A stretch of DNA of 64,000 nt from Numida meleagris. Lineage: Eukaryota > Chordata > Aves > Galliformes > Numididae. The position numbers and the translations under genes are program-made. The stretch is taken from contig NC_034414.1 in the NCBI RefSeq assembly GCF_002078875.1, forward strand, positions 14,133,484 through 14,197,483, in the 5' to 3' direction. Positions 40,314 through 52,382 of the stretch are shown piece after piece. The notes beneath the pieces are model-generated. The model did no database searches, had not been told where the DNA came from, and saw only the letters and a list, made by a program, of their open reading frames with translations. Position 1 is the first letter of the stretch; every line of letters starts with the position of its first letter.

Positions 40314-41470
40314 TAAAATCCTACTTGGACTGTCTCTCTGGGGAACAGCTGTTTCCTTATAAACATCTTGCTAGCTGTCCAAACAAGAAGTTCAGACAGG
40401 GAACAACAATGGAGAGCACCCGAGTAGATGTGTTCAAGGCAAGGGCTCATTCACTACCCTGCCAATTGCTCCAAGTGGCACAATTCAGAAGCTGAGGAAA
40501 CATGAGCCATAATTTTAACCCTGCACATGCTAGCATTATAGCTAACGGCCTGCAGAAACACATCCTTCCTTCTATCCATGATAAAGCCCCTGTTAGCCCT
40601 CCTCTTTTCCCTGCTGCTCCTGACACACCAGCAGAGCATGTTACTTGACAAAGGAAAAGAGAAAATATCCTCATCAAAGCAAGGAGAAACAGCTGCAGAG
40701 CCAAGAAATGAAAAACCTAAACGTGGCAGCCTTGAAGGACGAAAAAAGTTCTACCACTGCCCTGGCACCAGCAACTTGGAAGTAAAGGGAGGTGCACCAG
40801 AAAAGTAAAAAGAGCCTTTTTACTAGTCCAGAGCACAAAACAGTCTACACTTGCAGTATCGTTTTTATGCCAATACAACTGTGTCTACACAGGACTCTTG
40901 CCAGCACTGCAAGGTAGCTGTGGGCAGGGGAAGGAATATTAGCACAACTGAGCTCTTAAATGTTCCTGGGGCAGACTGGTCACAGAAGGCAATTACCTGC
41001 ATTGCACAACAGCCAGCAGAGACTGTGCACCACCTTTGTCCATTTCTTGAGGCTTCTGGGGATCACACACCCACAAGCCTATCTAATAGAACCTGCGTCC
41101 AAAATACCACATAGCCATTAAGGAAGGAGTGAAATCAGACCACATCTCCAGGAAAGGGGGTTGCTTTGGAAGGAAGGCAGTGCACAGGACAGCAAAACAC
41201 AGTAACTGACAATAAGGGAAACCTATGTCCTGAGCCTACAGTCCAATTATCTGCAACTTTTTGTCCAACCTCAGCTGTCCTGTCAAGACTTTTATACATT
41301 CTATTCAGTGCAAAACACACTTATCCTGGGAAACAAAATGCCTCCTACTTCTACTCAAATGACCTGTAGAAGGAGAAAGAAGGTAAGTACAATGACAATC
41401 AGAAACAAGAAGCAATTTCACATTGCAGAAATAGTCCCCAAGTTCATAGGAAAGATCTGATGCAGTCAGA

Positions 41471-41488
41471 TTTATTTTACCTTTTATT
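41471..41488 (-). terminator. MRPL23: MRPL23 tandem polyadenylation signals
   Basis: Two AATAAA hexamers on the minus strand, at 41483-41488 and 41471-41476, 165-185 nt past the MRPL23 stop. They predict a short 3' UTR ending near 41450-41460. Confidence 0.7.
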
Positions 41489-41654
41489 TTCTTTAGGGCC
41501 ATTTTGTTGTAGTCGAGAATAAACAGCCAGGAAAAAAAAAAAAACACGCTAGCAAGCACTGCTCAGGAATAAACCCTCAGTCATTACAAGAAGAGTACAA
41601 GTTCTACTGATTAAAATCCCTCCGGGCCTAAAAAAAGGCAGCTGGCTTCTTGCA

Positions 41655-41816
41655 TCAAAGTCCAAACCAATCGGGGACTCCGCCTCGTCTGGGGTCACCC
41701 TTGTTGCTCTGCTGCTCTTTCTCCATGAACTTGTTCCTGAAGTCATCGAAAGCCTCAGCTTCTGAGTCTTCTTTCTCTGGAAACAGGTTGGGAAACTGAA
41801 AGGTTTTCCCTTGACC
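41655..41816 (-). CDS. MRPL23: MRPL23 exon 5, coding part with stop
   Basis: 162 coding bases, acceptor tttag, beginning [19 protein letters not shown], continuing [14 protein letters not shown] and ending [13 protein letters not shown] and TGA (41655-41657). The C-terminal block matches the vertebrate mitochondrial L23 tail. Confidence 0.96.
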   Translation of the reverse strand, partial: GQGKTFQFPNLFPEKEDSEAEAFDDFRNKFMEKEQQSNKGDPRRGGVPDWFGL

Positions 41817-44800
41817 CTAAAGAGAAAACATATGGTCAAACAAACATTCCAGCCTTTCTGCAACAGGTATGATGCATATACTTAGAATTACAATGAAAGA
41901 CCGTCCTGAAATTTCAGTTGGTGCAAAATGGTACCTCTTAACTCCCAAGACCTCTTTCCAGTGCTCTCCCTGAGATACGCTTATATTTCCTCCCCTTCCC
42001 CCTCCCCTCAAAAGCTAGCTTTCTGCCTCTTCTCTTTTGTGTGGAAATTAAGATACTGGCAACTTTCTTTGTAGAATGAATGGTCAGGAGACACACCTCT
42101 TCAAAGATATTGAGCCAGCTCAGATATGTTATAGGAGTCATATAGTAAAAGCAAGATTAGCAAAATAAGCAATTTTGTTAAAGTCACACCATCAGGGAAA
42201 TACATGGCAGAGTAACCATTCATTATGTTAATACTTAGGATACAAGTAGTGGTTACAGTTGTTTAAATCTCATCACAGATCAGAAGGAACAGATCTAGCA
42301 GCTGTTATTATAGGGTGTAATGTGGGAACACAGAATAACAGATATCAGAGGTCTCTTATCAACAGGAATAAAGTCAACAGAGTAAAATAATTACAGTGGG
42401 AACAATCTGTCTAATCCATCACTGATGAGATTAAAGTGATTACATCTGCATCAGTCATTCTGTCTAAAAGACAAGTCATTTTAGTGTAACATCATCATCA
42501 GATCTATGTCTCCCACTTGGAAAATAAACATTTGCTTGGTCTCTAGTTTTTATCTAACAGCAGGAAACCATTATTCTGTGGAAATGTTCTATCCCATTAA
42601 CATTATCTGCTTGCTTTTTAGTGGTGTTTGCGCTAAGCACAACTTCATTAAACTCAACAATATCAGCCCTTCCATTCCTTTGCATTCCATATGGGACTTC
42701 GCATAATGAAGCTCATAACTGATAGCTCATAATTCATGACTCTAAAATTATTCTCCAAAACACTTACAAATCTTATCATACATTAACTTCATTGGCAGAA
42801 TACTACACAGAAATCTCAACAATAGCATTTAATTGCCTTGGATGAAAGCAATTTTTTCAGATCATCTACTCTTTACGTTTGTGCAATAAACATAACCGAA
42901 TCAGAGGCACAATTAAGAAACAGCCCCACAAAGGGGATGAAATGAGCCTTCCACGACACAGCTATCTATACTATATTCTGGAATCAAAAATACGACATAA
43001 TTAAATTAAAAAAAAACCTGCCACTGTGTCCCTGACCCTGCTGAATGCGTGCTATGTTCCATTTAGCCATATACACTCAACAGGGTCATTTACAGGTGTG
43101 AAAGAATTTAAACCTCAAGCATACGTTTTGGAAAGAAAAACCATGACTTATCCCAGTTGAACTTATCCAGACTAGAATCTAGGAAATATCAACTCATACC
43201 CAGCAATGCTCCAGTTGTTTTTGTAGTGCATACTTCTTGGGGGTTTCCTAAGAGCCTGACCATACTACAAAAACAACAAGGGAGCTGCTGTGTACATTGC
43301 TCTTTCCTAGATTCTAGCCTGGATAAGATCAACTGGAACAAATCATGGTTTTCCTTTCCACAGCGTACACTCGGGAGTTTCAACTCTTTTGTACCTTTCA
43401 GTTACCAACAGGTAGGCTTATAATAGCTGCCCCATGACAACTCAAGTATAGTTCCATTCTGAGGTACAGAAATAGGCATTATCAGTGTCCTTGAACAATC
43501 CCAAAGCTGTAGCCTACTGAAATTCTTCCTGTAGTGGGATCAGCAGCAAACACCCTTGAGGCTGCCTGAGATGTTAGCACACTGAAGCATTTGGAAAATA
43601 ATTTTTTTTACATTACAAAAAATTACTGTGATTTAAACTGTAATGCAGGCAGGTTGCTCGGCCCCGCAGCACCTACAGAAAAGACAAGGCTGATTCTAAG
43701 GACTCATCCATCCTGGAGAGGAAGCCATTTTAGTTAAACACATTGGAAAACAATTCAGAATAACATGGTAGGCATACCACCTACACTGAAAATGTGAGAA
43801 GTGTTCATATTGGTAACACCGTAGTAAGGGGTTCTTGTTATGCAGCACTTCCATTCTGGTATGCTTCCAACACCAAAGCTTTTCTCTTATTGGCAAATGA
43901 AGGAAAGCTGTCCTTAAAGCATACTAACAACGTTCACAGTAATTCACTAAGCATTGCAAAACAGTTATTATTTTTAAAAGAGGGAATAGAAAATTTAAAA
44001 AGATATGCAAAGAGGGTGTAATGAAACCAGGCAAACCTTTCAGTTGTTTATCAAAGCGCTCCCAGTTCCCATTTCAAGGCTGGTGAAAGTCAAATATTGA
44101 GCTGAAAAATGTCAATCTGTATCTGGAGTCTTTTAATAAATCAAAATCAGCACAGACAAGTTGGCTCTTTCCAGCTCTTGTTTTGTGAAGAAATTCTGAT
44201 TTTGGCTGGCAGCCAGACACGATTCGAAACAGCCAAGACATTACACCCTGAGAACTGAAGGTTGATAAATCTTAAGTAACAATACTATGCAGTAATACTG
44301 CGCTGTAAGACTCTGCAGCGATGAAAGCTGTATGAAAAATAGCTGTAGTGCATGCTCAGTAGCTAGTTTTCAAAAGAAGCCTGTATCTTGGGTATTTCAA
44401 ATTTCAAAAATACCAAGAGGCATCAGCTTACATCAAGTGTTGAGAGTCTATCCAGCCGTGTTTATATTTGGTGCATCTTGAACGTGATGCCAGAGGCCAC
44501 CAAAGTTTCAGCTCATACGCCACCTTCTCAAAACAATGCCTAGCAAAGAAATAGAGGGGTCCTCGTTCCTTCATGCAATCCTGCTTAAGAGATACATTTT
44601 CCTTTGTAAAAGTTTTCCCTTCTATACAGCAGTAATCTGCCAGCTATACAGTAAATGAAATCCTAACCAAAATAAAGCAAACAACAGAATTTCTACTAAG
44701 TTCATCAGAGGAAGGATTTTACATGGTTTCCAAACTGTCAGAACAAGAACCACTAGGATATACAACCAGGATGCAAAATTTTGTGTTCTCATTCCTAAAC

Positions 44801-47800
44801 CTTACATTTGTTCAGCGTTTTACCTTTTGCAAGCCATGTAACCGAAGTCTTCCCTTTCACTGATTTACTGAAATTCATAAACTGACTTGGACTCCGAAAA
44901 AGCTAGGATTTGGTCTTCCTTTAGAACTTCTGCCAGCACAGTTACCTCCATCGGAAGCACAGCAAAAGTGGGAGAAAGTGAGAACACCCTCCTATCTGAC
45001 AGCTGTGCTAAAAGAAAGCACTGTAAAAAAGACAGATACTGACCAAAAAAAAAAAAAAAAAAAGCAGTTTTGCTTAGATAATTTAGTTTGTCTTGGAATT
45101 GGATTGTGAAAAAGTTGTTTCACTGACAATGCAGCAACGTGAGGTGATATCTTTGGAGTCTGTCAGAATAAGCTCTCCCTCGACATCCCCTTATACGAGG
45201 CCTTAAAACGTTAAAGAATAAATCATTAATGAAGTCATAGAAGCATTACAAAAGTACCTAAAAAAAAATAAAGTCAGTGTGATCTTTCTACATGTTAGTA
45301 TTCTCAATTTAGGGTCTTCCCAGAGACCTCCCTTCTTCCTAGGAATTCTAAGGTTGTATACAAGCGAGATGTGTGGTCCTGTGTTTAGGTTACAGAATTG
45401 GGAACCATTCAACTTTTACTCCTGCACAAATCTAATCTTCATTTCAGCTGTACCCAAATGTAAAACTGATTTATACACAGGGTCTTTATTCATTTATTAC
45501 ATATTAACATCTTTCAAGATAACAAGTGACCTAAACACTGAAAATACATTTTTAACTTACACTTCAAGTCTTACTGGTTATAAAGGGTGAAAACACACCT
45601 TGCTCCCTGAGTTTGCAGAAGGAGTTACAACATCAAGTGGTACAAATTGCCTCCATTCATTTTAATGGGAGGTTAAGTGACCATAATTAGGCCTATGAAG
45701 TCAAGTGTTAGCCTTTCCACTGCTGAGCCTCATGTCAGAAAATTGCTGGAAGGATTATCCAGCATAAACTCACTTGTACTTTTCTGACCTTTGAGTCCCT
45801 TCAAAAGTTTAGGAAAAGGAGGTCAGCAAAGATATTATTGTGTAGGAATGACGCAGCAAACACCGCTCATGTAAACAACTGTGAGGTCTTCTGATTATTT
45901 AGATCATTGAAGCACTTACTACTGTCCTTCAGAATTAGCAGAAAAGTGATGTTTATAGTATCGCTAACTAAAAAAATGTTGGACTCCCAACAGCACGGGA
46001 TTCAGTCCAGCAGTAGCAGCAGATGCAGTTAAGTTTAATAATCCAGTGCATTTCAACAATTCTTCTACTATTGCACGTTGTAACATCTGATATTAAAATG
46101 TATGGAAAGACGGCACATAGAAACAGCTTCAAAACTCGCAGAGGAATAGTACAGCAAACAGCACACCCAAGTTTACTCTAAATTCATTGTATGTCACATC
46201 TGATGTGCAAATGGGTTAATTACTGAGAATGTACGGGACACTGTAGGCAGGGTCTAAGGAGAAAGCATTTGCAAAAATGTTCCCACCGGTGCCATCATTC
46301 ATGTAGCTAAATAGGTGTTAGTCCTAATGTTGACAAGGTCAGACTCCTTTTTACAGCCATCTCCATTAGATTTCTCAAAACAGGTTTAATTAAAAATAGG
46401 TCTGGATTCCAGAGGCTTGTCTACAGTTGAGCTCCCACGGGTGCTAACACCTGCTGAGCTAAACAGTGAGAACAGTGAAGGAGGAGGAGGGGATGTTGTT
46501 GTTTTTTTTTAATTTCCATGATGTTGATGTAACTGTAGAGTTTACCAGTGGCTTTTTTCTTTCAGTTCTTTTAAGTAACGTTAGGATAATTATAATTTAA
46601 TCTGATAAAAGGTTGCTGTTTTAGTTACTTGGCATAGATATATAGATTTGATTTCCATTAAAAAAAAAATCAGCATTAAAAAGTAGGATTTGATAGCAAA
46701 AGTAAAAATCTCTAACTTAAACCTTTCTCACCACATTCCAGAAGGGGAAAAAAAGGCAGGCAGACTCTGGAATTGCAAGATATTGTTGATCCACAGCCTT
46801 CTATGATTTGAGGTATTTTTTTAGCGTGAAAATATTATGCTTGGACTGATCATGTATTTGTCCAGTTACAGCCTGAGAATAGAGTAAACAGCCCTGAATC
46901 TCCAAGAAATAGTATTTGGAAAAGAAAGGACAACAATTCTTACATGTGGAGCAGCTGGGGCACTACTGTGACACTTAAGGGTGTATCGACTACGACTTTC
47001 CACCTTTGAGACTCCTGCAGTAAGTTAATGGATATGTACATCGCACTGGAACACATAAAATGATGTTTTATGAAGCGAGCAAGCAAAAGCAGTCATGAGA
47101 AATATGCTCCGTGTCATTCAGGTAAACCACACTAGAGCAGCCAGTGAGGCTCACCGGGAAGAACAACACTTCCACCTAGTGGGCAACACAAAGACCAACC
47201 CAAGACCTTCCAAAAACACGGTTATTTTTCCAGTCATAAGCAGTTTTAACTTGAAACTGGATTAATGAGAGAAAACACAGCTGGTAAAAATGGTGGGAAA
47301 GCCCTGCTACTCTGACTCACGGCAGATGCAAAATAATTCTCATTAAAAAAGGATTTTACAGTGGTTACCAAACTTTCCTAAATTAGGCAGATAATAACAA
47401 TGGACTGCATAGGGCCTGTTTTGGCCTGAATCACACCATGAATGAGAATGAAGGCAAAACCTTCCGCTTCAGAAAGAATGCTGGCTTTCTGGCCTCGCCC
47501 AGCATTTAAAGCTGGTGTGAACACAGAACTGGGAGCTCACTGTCTGAGACACCAGAAATAGCAATGAAAAGTAAAGAACAAAAGAAGAAAAAAAAGGACA
47601 AAAAAAAAAAGAGACAAACCTAAAGATTAGAATTCACAGGCGACTACAATAGAATTAAAAACAGTAAAGAGCCCAGGAATGAGGTGAAGGGAAAACATGC
47701 AGACATCTGCTTAAACGGTCAGTTTCCTCACCTAGGGTGCTGTACCACAAAAACTTTAAGGTGATTCCCTGACTCCACTCATGGCACAGGTGATAACACA

Positions 47801-50800
47801 GCATTCTATAATAACCTAGAGTGATATTGTTGGATAGGACAAGACTGCAAGGGACGCTTGTTCTTTCAGGAATCAAGAACACTCCTCAGCCACAGCAACA
47901 CAGAGGTCTGCACAGAACAATTTGCCCAGTAGACACAATAGGGCAATTCCCAGCACTATTGGTGTACAACCACTTCCAGTACTACGCTAGGTAATGCAAT
48001 AGTTGCGAATAAGGAGATGACAACTATTCTAAGCTCAGAAATTGAACTTGAATTAAATGCACATGGGAACTGTCTTAAATGAGTGGCTTTCCATAGAAAT
48101 ACAACATTTTGCTTTCCATTCTTTACCCTTGAATTTGTCTGCGGGTTGCAGACTGCCCCCATTCTCGATTCAGCAGACACAGAAACAAGACTGCGTTAAA
48201 TACAGTAAAATAAAATTTGAGAACTGACCAAAATTCACTAGAGATGCACGTCTGCTTCAGTTTAGGGAAGCAAGTCTCTAAAAGCATGAGCCATCACCAC
48301 CAAGAGGCTGTGACAACAGAAAGTGCCTCCAATTACCTACTAAGGAACATCACCCAGAGAAAGTAACTCCTAAGACAAAATCACTCCTGACATTCAATTC
48401 CTCAGCTATGCTCTTAATAAATTAGTCATACCTAATCTCTTGCAGACAGAAACCCCGCAGACAATAGTCTGCCCTCCAAGAGGGGGAATTTGTCCAACAA
48501 AACAGAGACTCTTCCTTGAAAAAGGCCTGTTTTCTTTGTCATCAAAACACGAGCCTTCATCAAGAGGAGGTTTGCCTTGAACTCCATCACAGTAAATGAA
48601 GGCTAGCCCTCATTTAAACATAAAACTGTTACTTTCTATTAACACTGTATTTCATGCTGTTCTTTTATAGATAAGGCCTGTCTACAAAAAAAGAGAGTTC
48701 TTGATTTTCCTTCCACAGCCCTCCCTAGAAGGGACTTAAAGAAAAACTTCTAAGATCATTTACAGTCTGAGAAATTAAAAAATAAATGAATATCATTATT
48801 TCCCATTGTCTATGCATCTTTCATCTCATCACAAGTCCGTGTGAATTGTTACACAGTCTTTAAACTGTAAGATCTCGCAACGTTCCCCCACACTAACTCA
48901 GTGTCCCAGGACAGAGTAACACAGAGGTTGCGTTGCCAACAACAACTTTGAACTTATGGTTTTACAACCATAAATAGCATCCCTTTAATGTAATTTTGGT
49001 ACGTGAAAGGTTTTTCTTTCACGGGTGGCATTTTTTTCCTTGTAGCCAGGTAAGCCCAAGAGAAGTCTGAACTATAATACGCTCCTGTTACGAAAGAAAC
49101 TCATAAGAACATGAAGCTCCTTTTCCACTGGGCAACCAACATATGTTTTAGAACCCAGTTTAGCCACAAAGCACACTTATTAGACATGACTAAAAGCTCT
49201 CCAGGGAATATGCCTTAGTCTTCTCAGAGATCCAAAGAGCTTTAACCCAACCCTTACAATATATTCTTTTACTTACTGGACATTTCAGCAATCAACCACA
49301 CAAGTCATGAACTTTCCAGAGTACAGGGTCAGTATGAAACTCACTGGCAAAGCAGCACCATATGACATCAGACCATAACTTACATAGAAGCCTCAGACAA
49401 AAATGGGACTTGAAAACTAACATTTTGTTTGAATTTGTTTTTCAACTAAGTCATTTAGATCAGCGAATGTCTTTATACGTTCTGGAACACATTAAAGAAA
49501 ATGTCTGTGCTAGAGGACTGGAAGAAATAGTCAGCCAACTGGACAATTCACTAAGCATTACTTCCAGCTTGGCTGATTAACAGCTCCTTCTTCTTTCCCC
49601 ACAAGCATCCATGTTAACTCACCAGCTGTACATAGGCGACTTTGTAATCTGGCTTCTTCACTCTCTGATTCTTATGGTTTCTCCTGTTGTTTGCACCTGC
49701 GGAACAGAAGAGGCCCATGTGTAACTACACAGGACTTCCAAGCACCCGAAAGCAAGACCAGGCTGAAGGGGGGGCTTCACCAACCTTGATGTTTTGTTAA
49801 GATTAATGTTATTCCTTCAATATCAACATACATACTACACAGTAGTATCACAATTACTAAAATGTACTGAAGTTGGTAAATACTGCTCACATGTAAGGAG
49901 AGGACACATCACCATACTCAAACTGCTGACTTGCTTTCATGGTCACAACAGAAATTTTGCAAAGCAGCAAAGAGGAAATTCTTGTGAGTAGAGGGCCGAG
50001 AGAAATAAACTGTCCTCCCAGAGTTAACAGCTGCAGTCAAATAATGAGGAAATGACCACTAAGCAGCTTCAGACTGGTCAATTTTTACTGCCCAATTAAT
50101 GAGAATGATCTTTTGTTATACACGAGAAAATTACACTCCATATCCAAAAGAAACCTAAAACAAACAAAGCACCTTCGCTTTCTGCAAGTTGTGCTCAATA
50201 GTTCATTTTACTCCCTGCATATTAAAGGATTAAACCTCCTGAATTATGGGACATCCTAAACCTTTCCTCTTGTATCCCTGACTATACACATATTACCATC
50301 ACTTCCGTAAGTAGCGAGGAACTAACAAGGTTACAAGGACAAGCAAAAATATTTTTCAGTGCTGTCTGAAACTGAACGTTTTTGGTATTAAGGCTTAATT
50401 TTAGTTTTTACATATTGCAGATGATCTTTGTTTTCTTTCTATTCTTCTATATATTCTGAGTTTTACAACCTTCTCTTGATGCTTTATCTTTCATTCTCCA
50501 TTTTTCACTATTACAGCTCTTTTTACCCTATGCCTTTTTAAAAATTGTCCCTACTCTTAGGATTAGAAACACACCAGTCAACTCCTTTCCCAGTCAGTGC
50601 TTGAAAAAGAAGAATCCTGTCCTAACCAATAAGTCACTGTCCATGTGATTAAAACATAAATAACATAAATGACATAAAAATTATATTCTTGACTTTGTAC
50701 AGCATACAAAATACATAGAGAAGCTCTGCAGAAGGAAGCATTCCTATGTGAATGTGATTTTACGTAATGTTAGCCTAGCTCAATTAGAGTCCCTGTGCAC

Positions 50801-52300
50801 CAAGTGTGAGCTCCTCATAACTAGGAATGCTTTTTGGTGTTTTTGTTTGTTTGTTTGTTTGGGGTGGAGGTTGTTTTTTTGGCTGGTTTGTTTGTTTCTT
50901 TGGGTTTTTTTGGCTTTTTTTTTCGCTGGTTTGTTTGTTTCTTTGGGTTTTTTTGGCTTTTTTTTTCGTAGTGATAGTTTTGTTTTTTTGTGAGGTTTTT
51001 TGTGAGGTTTTTTTGGTACAAGTGTAGCGCAGAGAAAACCACAGTGAGTGGATACATACAAGTCTATAGCAGAAACGTGGTAACTACAGGGGGAACAAAA
51101 AAGAAATTTCGTTAAGATGTGTTCCTGATATTATCTGCTTGTCTAATAATGGAGTATTTTTTTTTCCTTCTACACACTCTGGCTTTTGTCAGACCATAAC
51201 ACATCCTCTCTGAGCAAGCTAGGTAATCTCATGAGGCAGCTCCTTCTGAAGGGAGTGAGACACCCACTGGTCTTCATGGAGAAATGGTACCAACTGCAAA
51301 AGCATTTGGCACGGGTCAGAAAACAGCCAAGATGTTAAGACTTCTCCAATTAAGTTTTTAAAAGAAAATGCTGATATTGTAATCTAATCAAAGCATTCAA
51401 ATATGGAGTGGTACACAGGAAGCGGTACATACTTATTTTAAGGAACAAATAAACAGATGAGCAAGGAAACTGTATCAATCCCTTTGAATTGCTCAACTGC
51501 ACTTACCGTACTGTATCCTGGTCCTCACAGCAGCTACTGGCACATTATAGATTTTCTCAAGGTAATTCTTGATATCCACTTTTGTCATTCTAAGCAAGGA
51601 GATAGCATTTTGGGGAAAGAAAGAAGCAAAAGTATAAATATTTAACGACAGGGAAAGAAAGAAGCAAAAGTATAAATATTTAAACTAAACTCAAAACAGA
51701 GTCAGAGTAGCTACAGGCATGTTGACAGCATGGAATAAATTTGTCTTCCCCCTTTAACCAGACCAAGGTAGATTCACTGTACAAAAGTATAAACTCAAAC
51801 CATATACCACTAGAGCAACTCATAACCATAAACTGCAACAGTTGTAAACACTTTATTCTCTGTAACCTCAGCAGTGACAACATGTGGTATGTTCTGCATT
51901 CAGCCACCGAGGAAGTTGTGCGATGCAGAAGGCCCTTCCTTCAACCCCAGGAGCAACACCTGGCTCCTCATCCCCTCAGGCAAGGAAAGAGCTGCTGGTT
52001 GGAAAAAGGAGACGGGGGCTGCTCGCTCCGGGGCCGACGTGCCGCCCTCCGCCCGCACTCACTCCATGGAGACGCGGAACTGAACGGTGTCCTCGGGCTG
52101 CGGCACACCGGGCCGCACCGCTAGCATGAAGAAGTTGGGGCGGAAAATCCGCAGCTGGGGGCCGCCCAGCTGGAACAGGGGGTACCTGTGGGGAGAAGAA
52201 GCCCCGATAAGCAACCAACCGGCAGCGCTCCACCGCCAGCCCCGTCCCTCCCCCACGCCGCCCAGCCTGCTCACACAGCCCGCCTGCTGCCCGCCGCCAT
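41655..52300 (-). CDS. MRPL23: Mitochondrial ribosomal protein L23 (uL23m), complete coding region in five exons
   Basis: uL23m is a large-subunit mitoribosome protein near the peptide exit tunnel. Coding exons in order: 52300-52275, 52185-52063, 51589-51507, 49696-49623, 41816-41655; all introns are GT-AG and join in frame to 155 residues plus TGA, close to the usual vertebrate length of about 153. The start MAAGSRRAV comes from an ATG in the GC-rich promoter zone and splices at GT|G into [19 protein letters not shown]. The uL23 core continues with [36 protein letters not shown], then basic [20 protein letters not shown]. The last exon gives [16 protein letters not shown] and the conserved vertebrate end [13 protein letters not shown]. 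It follows TNNT3 tandemly, as in mammals. Housekeeping expression is expected from the GC-rich promoter. No broken codon or missing key segment is visible. Confidence 0.97.
41817..49622 (-). other. MRPL23: MRPL23 intron 4 (7.8 kb)
   Basis: A long AT-rich intron with no recognisable nested gene. It carries the palindromic element at about 43101-43390, an A19 run at 45045-45063, and other short A-rich runs near 46659 and 47590-47610. A possible weak CTCF-like motif (CCACCTAGTGGGC) occurs near 47173. No CR1 recognised. Confidence 0.8.
43101..43390. repeat. Long imperfect palindrome, probably a fold-back or MITE-type DNA element
   Basis: The left arm (about 43101-43240) is the reverse complement of the right arm (about 43250-43390) around a centre near 43245. 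The inner arms contain a perfect 14-base pair of inverted copies (GTTGTTTTTGTAGT at 43214-43227 and its complement at 43264-43277). Outer blocks such as CTAGATTCTAG-flanking segments and CCATGA/TCATGG also pair, with scattered mismatches and small gaps. Weaker similarity may extend to about 43080 and 43410. A palindrome of this type fits a non-autonomous DNA transposon, but the family is not identified. Confidence 0.8.
49623..49696 (-). CDS. MRPL23: MRPL23 exon 4
   Basis: A 74-nt exon, acceptor ccgcag and donor gtgagt. It encodes the basic loop [18 protein letters not shown] followed by VAYVQL. It ends on a codon boundary. Confidence 0.97.
50840..51020. repeat. T/G-rich minisatellite with a perfect 43-bp tandem duplication
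   Basis: Inside MRPL23 intron 3. Two identical 43-base units (50882-50924 and 50925-50967), built of GTTT, GGGTTTTTTT and GGCTTTTTTTTTC runs, sit head to tail. They are flanked by (GTTT)n on the left and by two gtgaggtttttt-type units on the right. Perfect identity means the duplication is recent. The long lysine/proline-rich open frames across it are products of the repeat, not genes. Confidence 0.9.
51507..51589 (-). CDS. MRPL23: MRPL23 exon 3
   Basis: An 83-nt exon, acceptor gcttag and donor gtaagt. It encodes [19 protein letters not shown] and then AVRTRIQY, the conserved helix-strand of uL23 that packs against 23S-type rRNA. Confidence 0.97.
51613..51683. repeat. 33-bp direct duplication next to MRPL23 exon 3
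   Basis: Two identical 33-base copies starting gggaaagaaagaagc and ending aaatatttaa, at 51613-51645 and 51651-51683, separated by 5 bases. They lie in MRPL23 intron 2, within 100 bases of the exon 3 acceptor. Confidence 0.9.
52063..52185 (-). CDS. MRPL23: MRPL23 exon 2
   Basis: A 123-nt exon, acceptor cccacag and donor gtgagt. It encodes [19 protein letters not shown], then [17 protein letters not shown], the first strand and helix of the uL23 fold. Confidence 0.97.
52275..52300 (-). CDS. MRPL23: MRPL23 exon 1 coding part
   Basis: 26 coding bases, MAAGSRRA plus two bases of Val, ending at a gtgagc donor. The start is chosen because it lies in GC-rich promoter sequence and its phase is what exon 2 needs for VYPLFQLGG, the conserved uL23m beginning. 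Upstream in-frame codons continue open but lack another ATG in good position. Confidence 0.87.
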
Positions 52301-52367
52301 GGCCGCCGCCCGGCCCGGAAGTGCTGCGGCCACAGAGCGGCGTCCCGCGGGGGAACGGCTGCCGCTG

Positions 52368-52382
52368 ACGCCCCCTGCTGGA
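52368..52382 (-). promoter_or_regulatory. Strong CTCF-like motif at the MRPL23 promoter
   Basis: The minus strand reads CCAGCAGGGGGCGTC, a near-perfect match to the CTCF core CCASYAGRGGGCR. It sits about 70 bases upstream of the MRPL23 start codon, between MRPL23 and TNNT3. Occupancy is inferred from motif only. Confidence 0.55.

Larger units (their letters stand above)
33466..41450. other. Gene-free stretch downstream of MRPL23
   Basis: About 8 kb without recognised genes or interspersed repeats. 38400-38640 is locally CpG-richer and open in four frames with no protein similarity. The CTCF-like motif at 40298 lies near its MRPL23 end. Confidence 0.55.

Noticed and set aside
50780..51061. 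Lysine-rich minus-strand frame near 50.8-51.1 kb
   Set aside because: Produced entirely by the G/T-rich minisatellite; not a protein.
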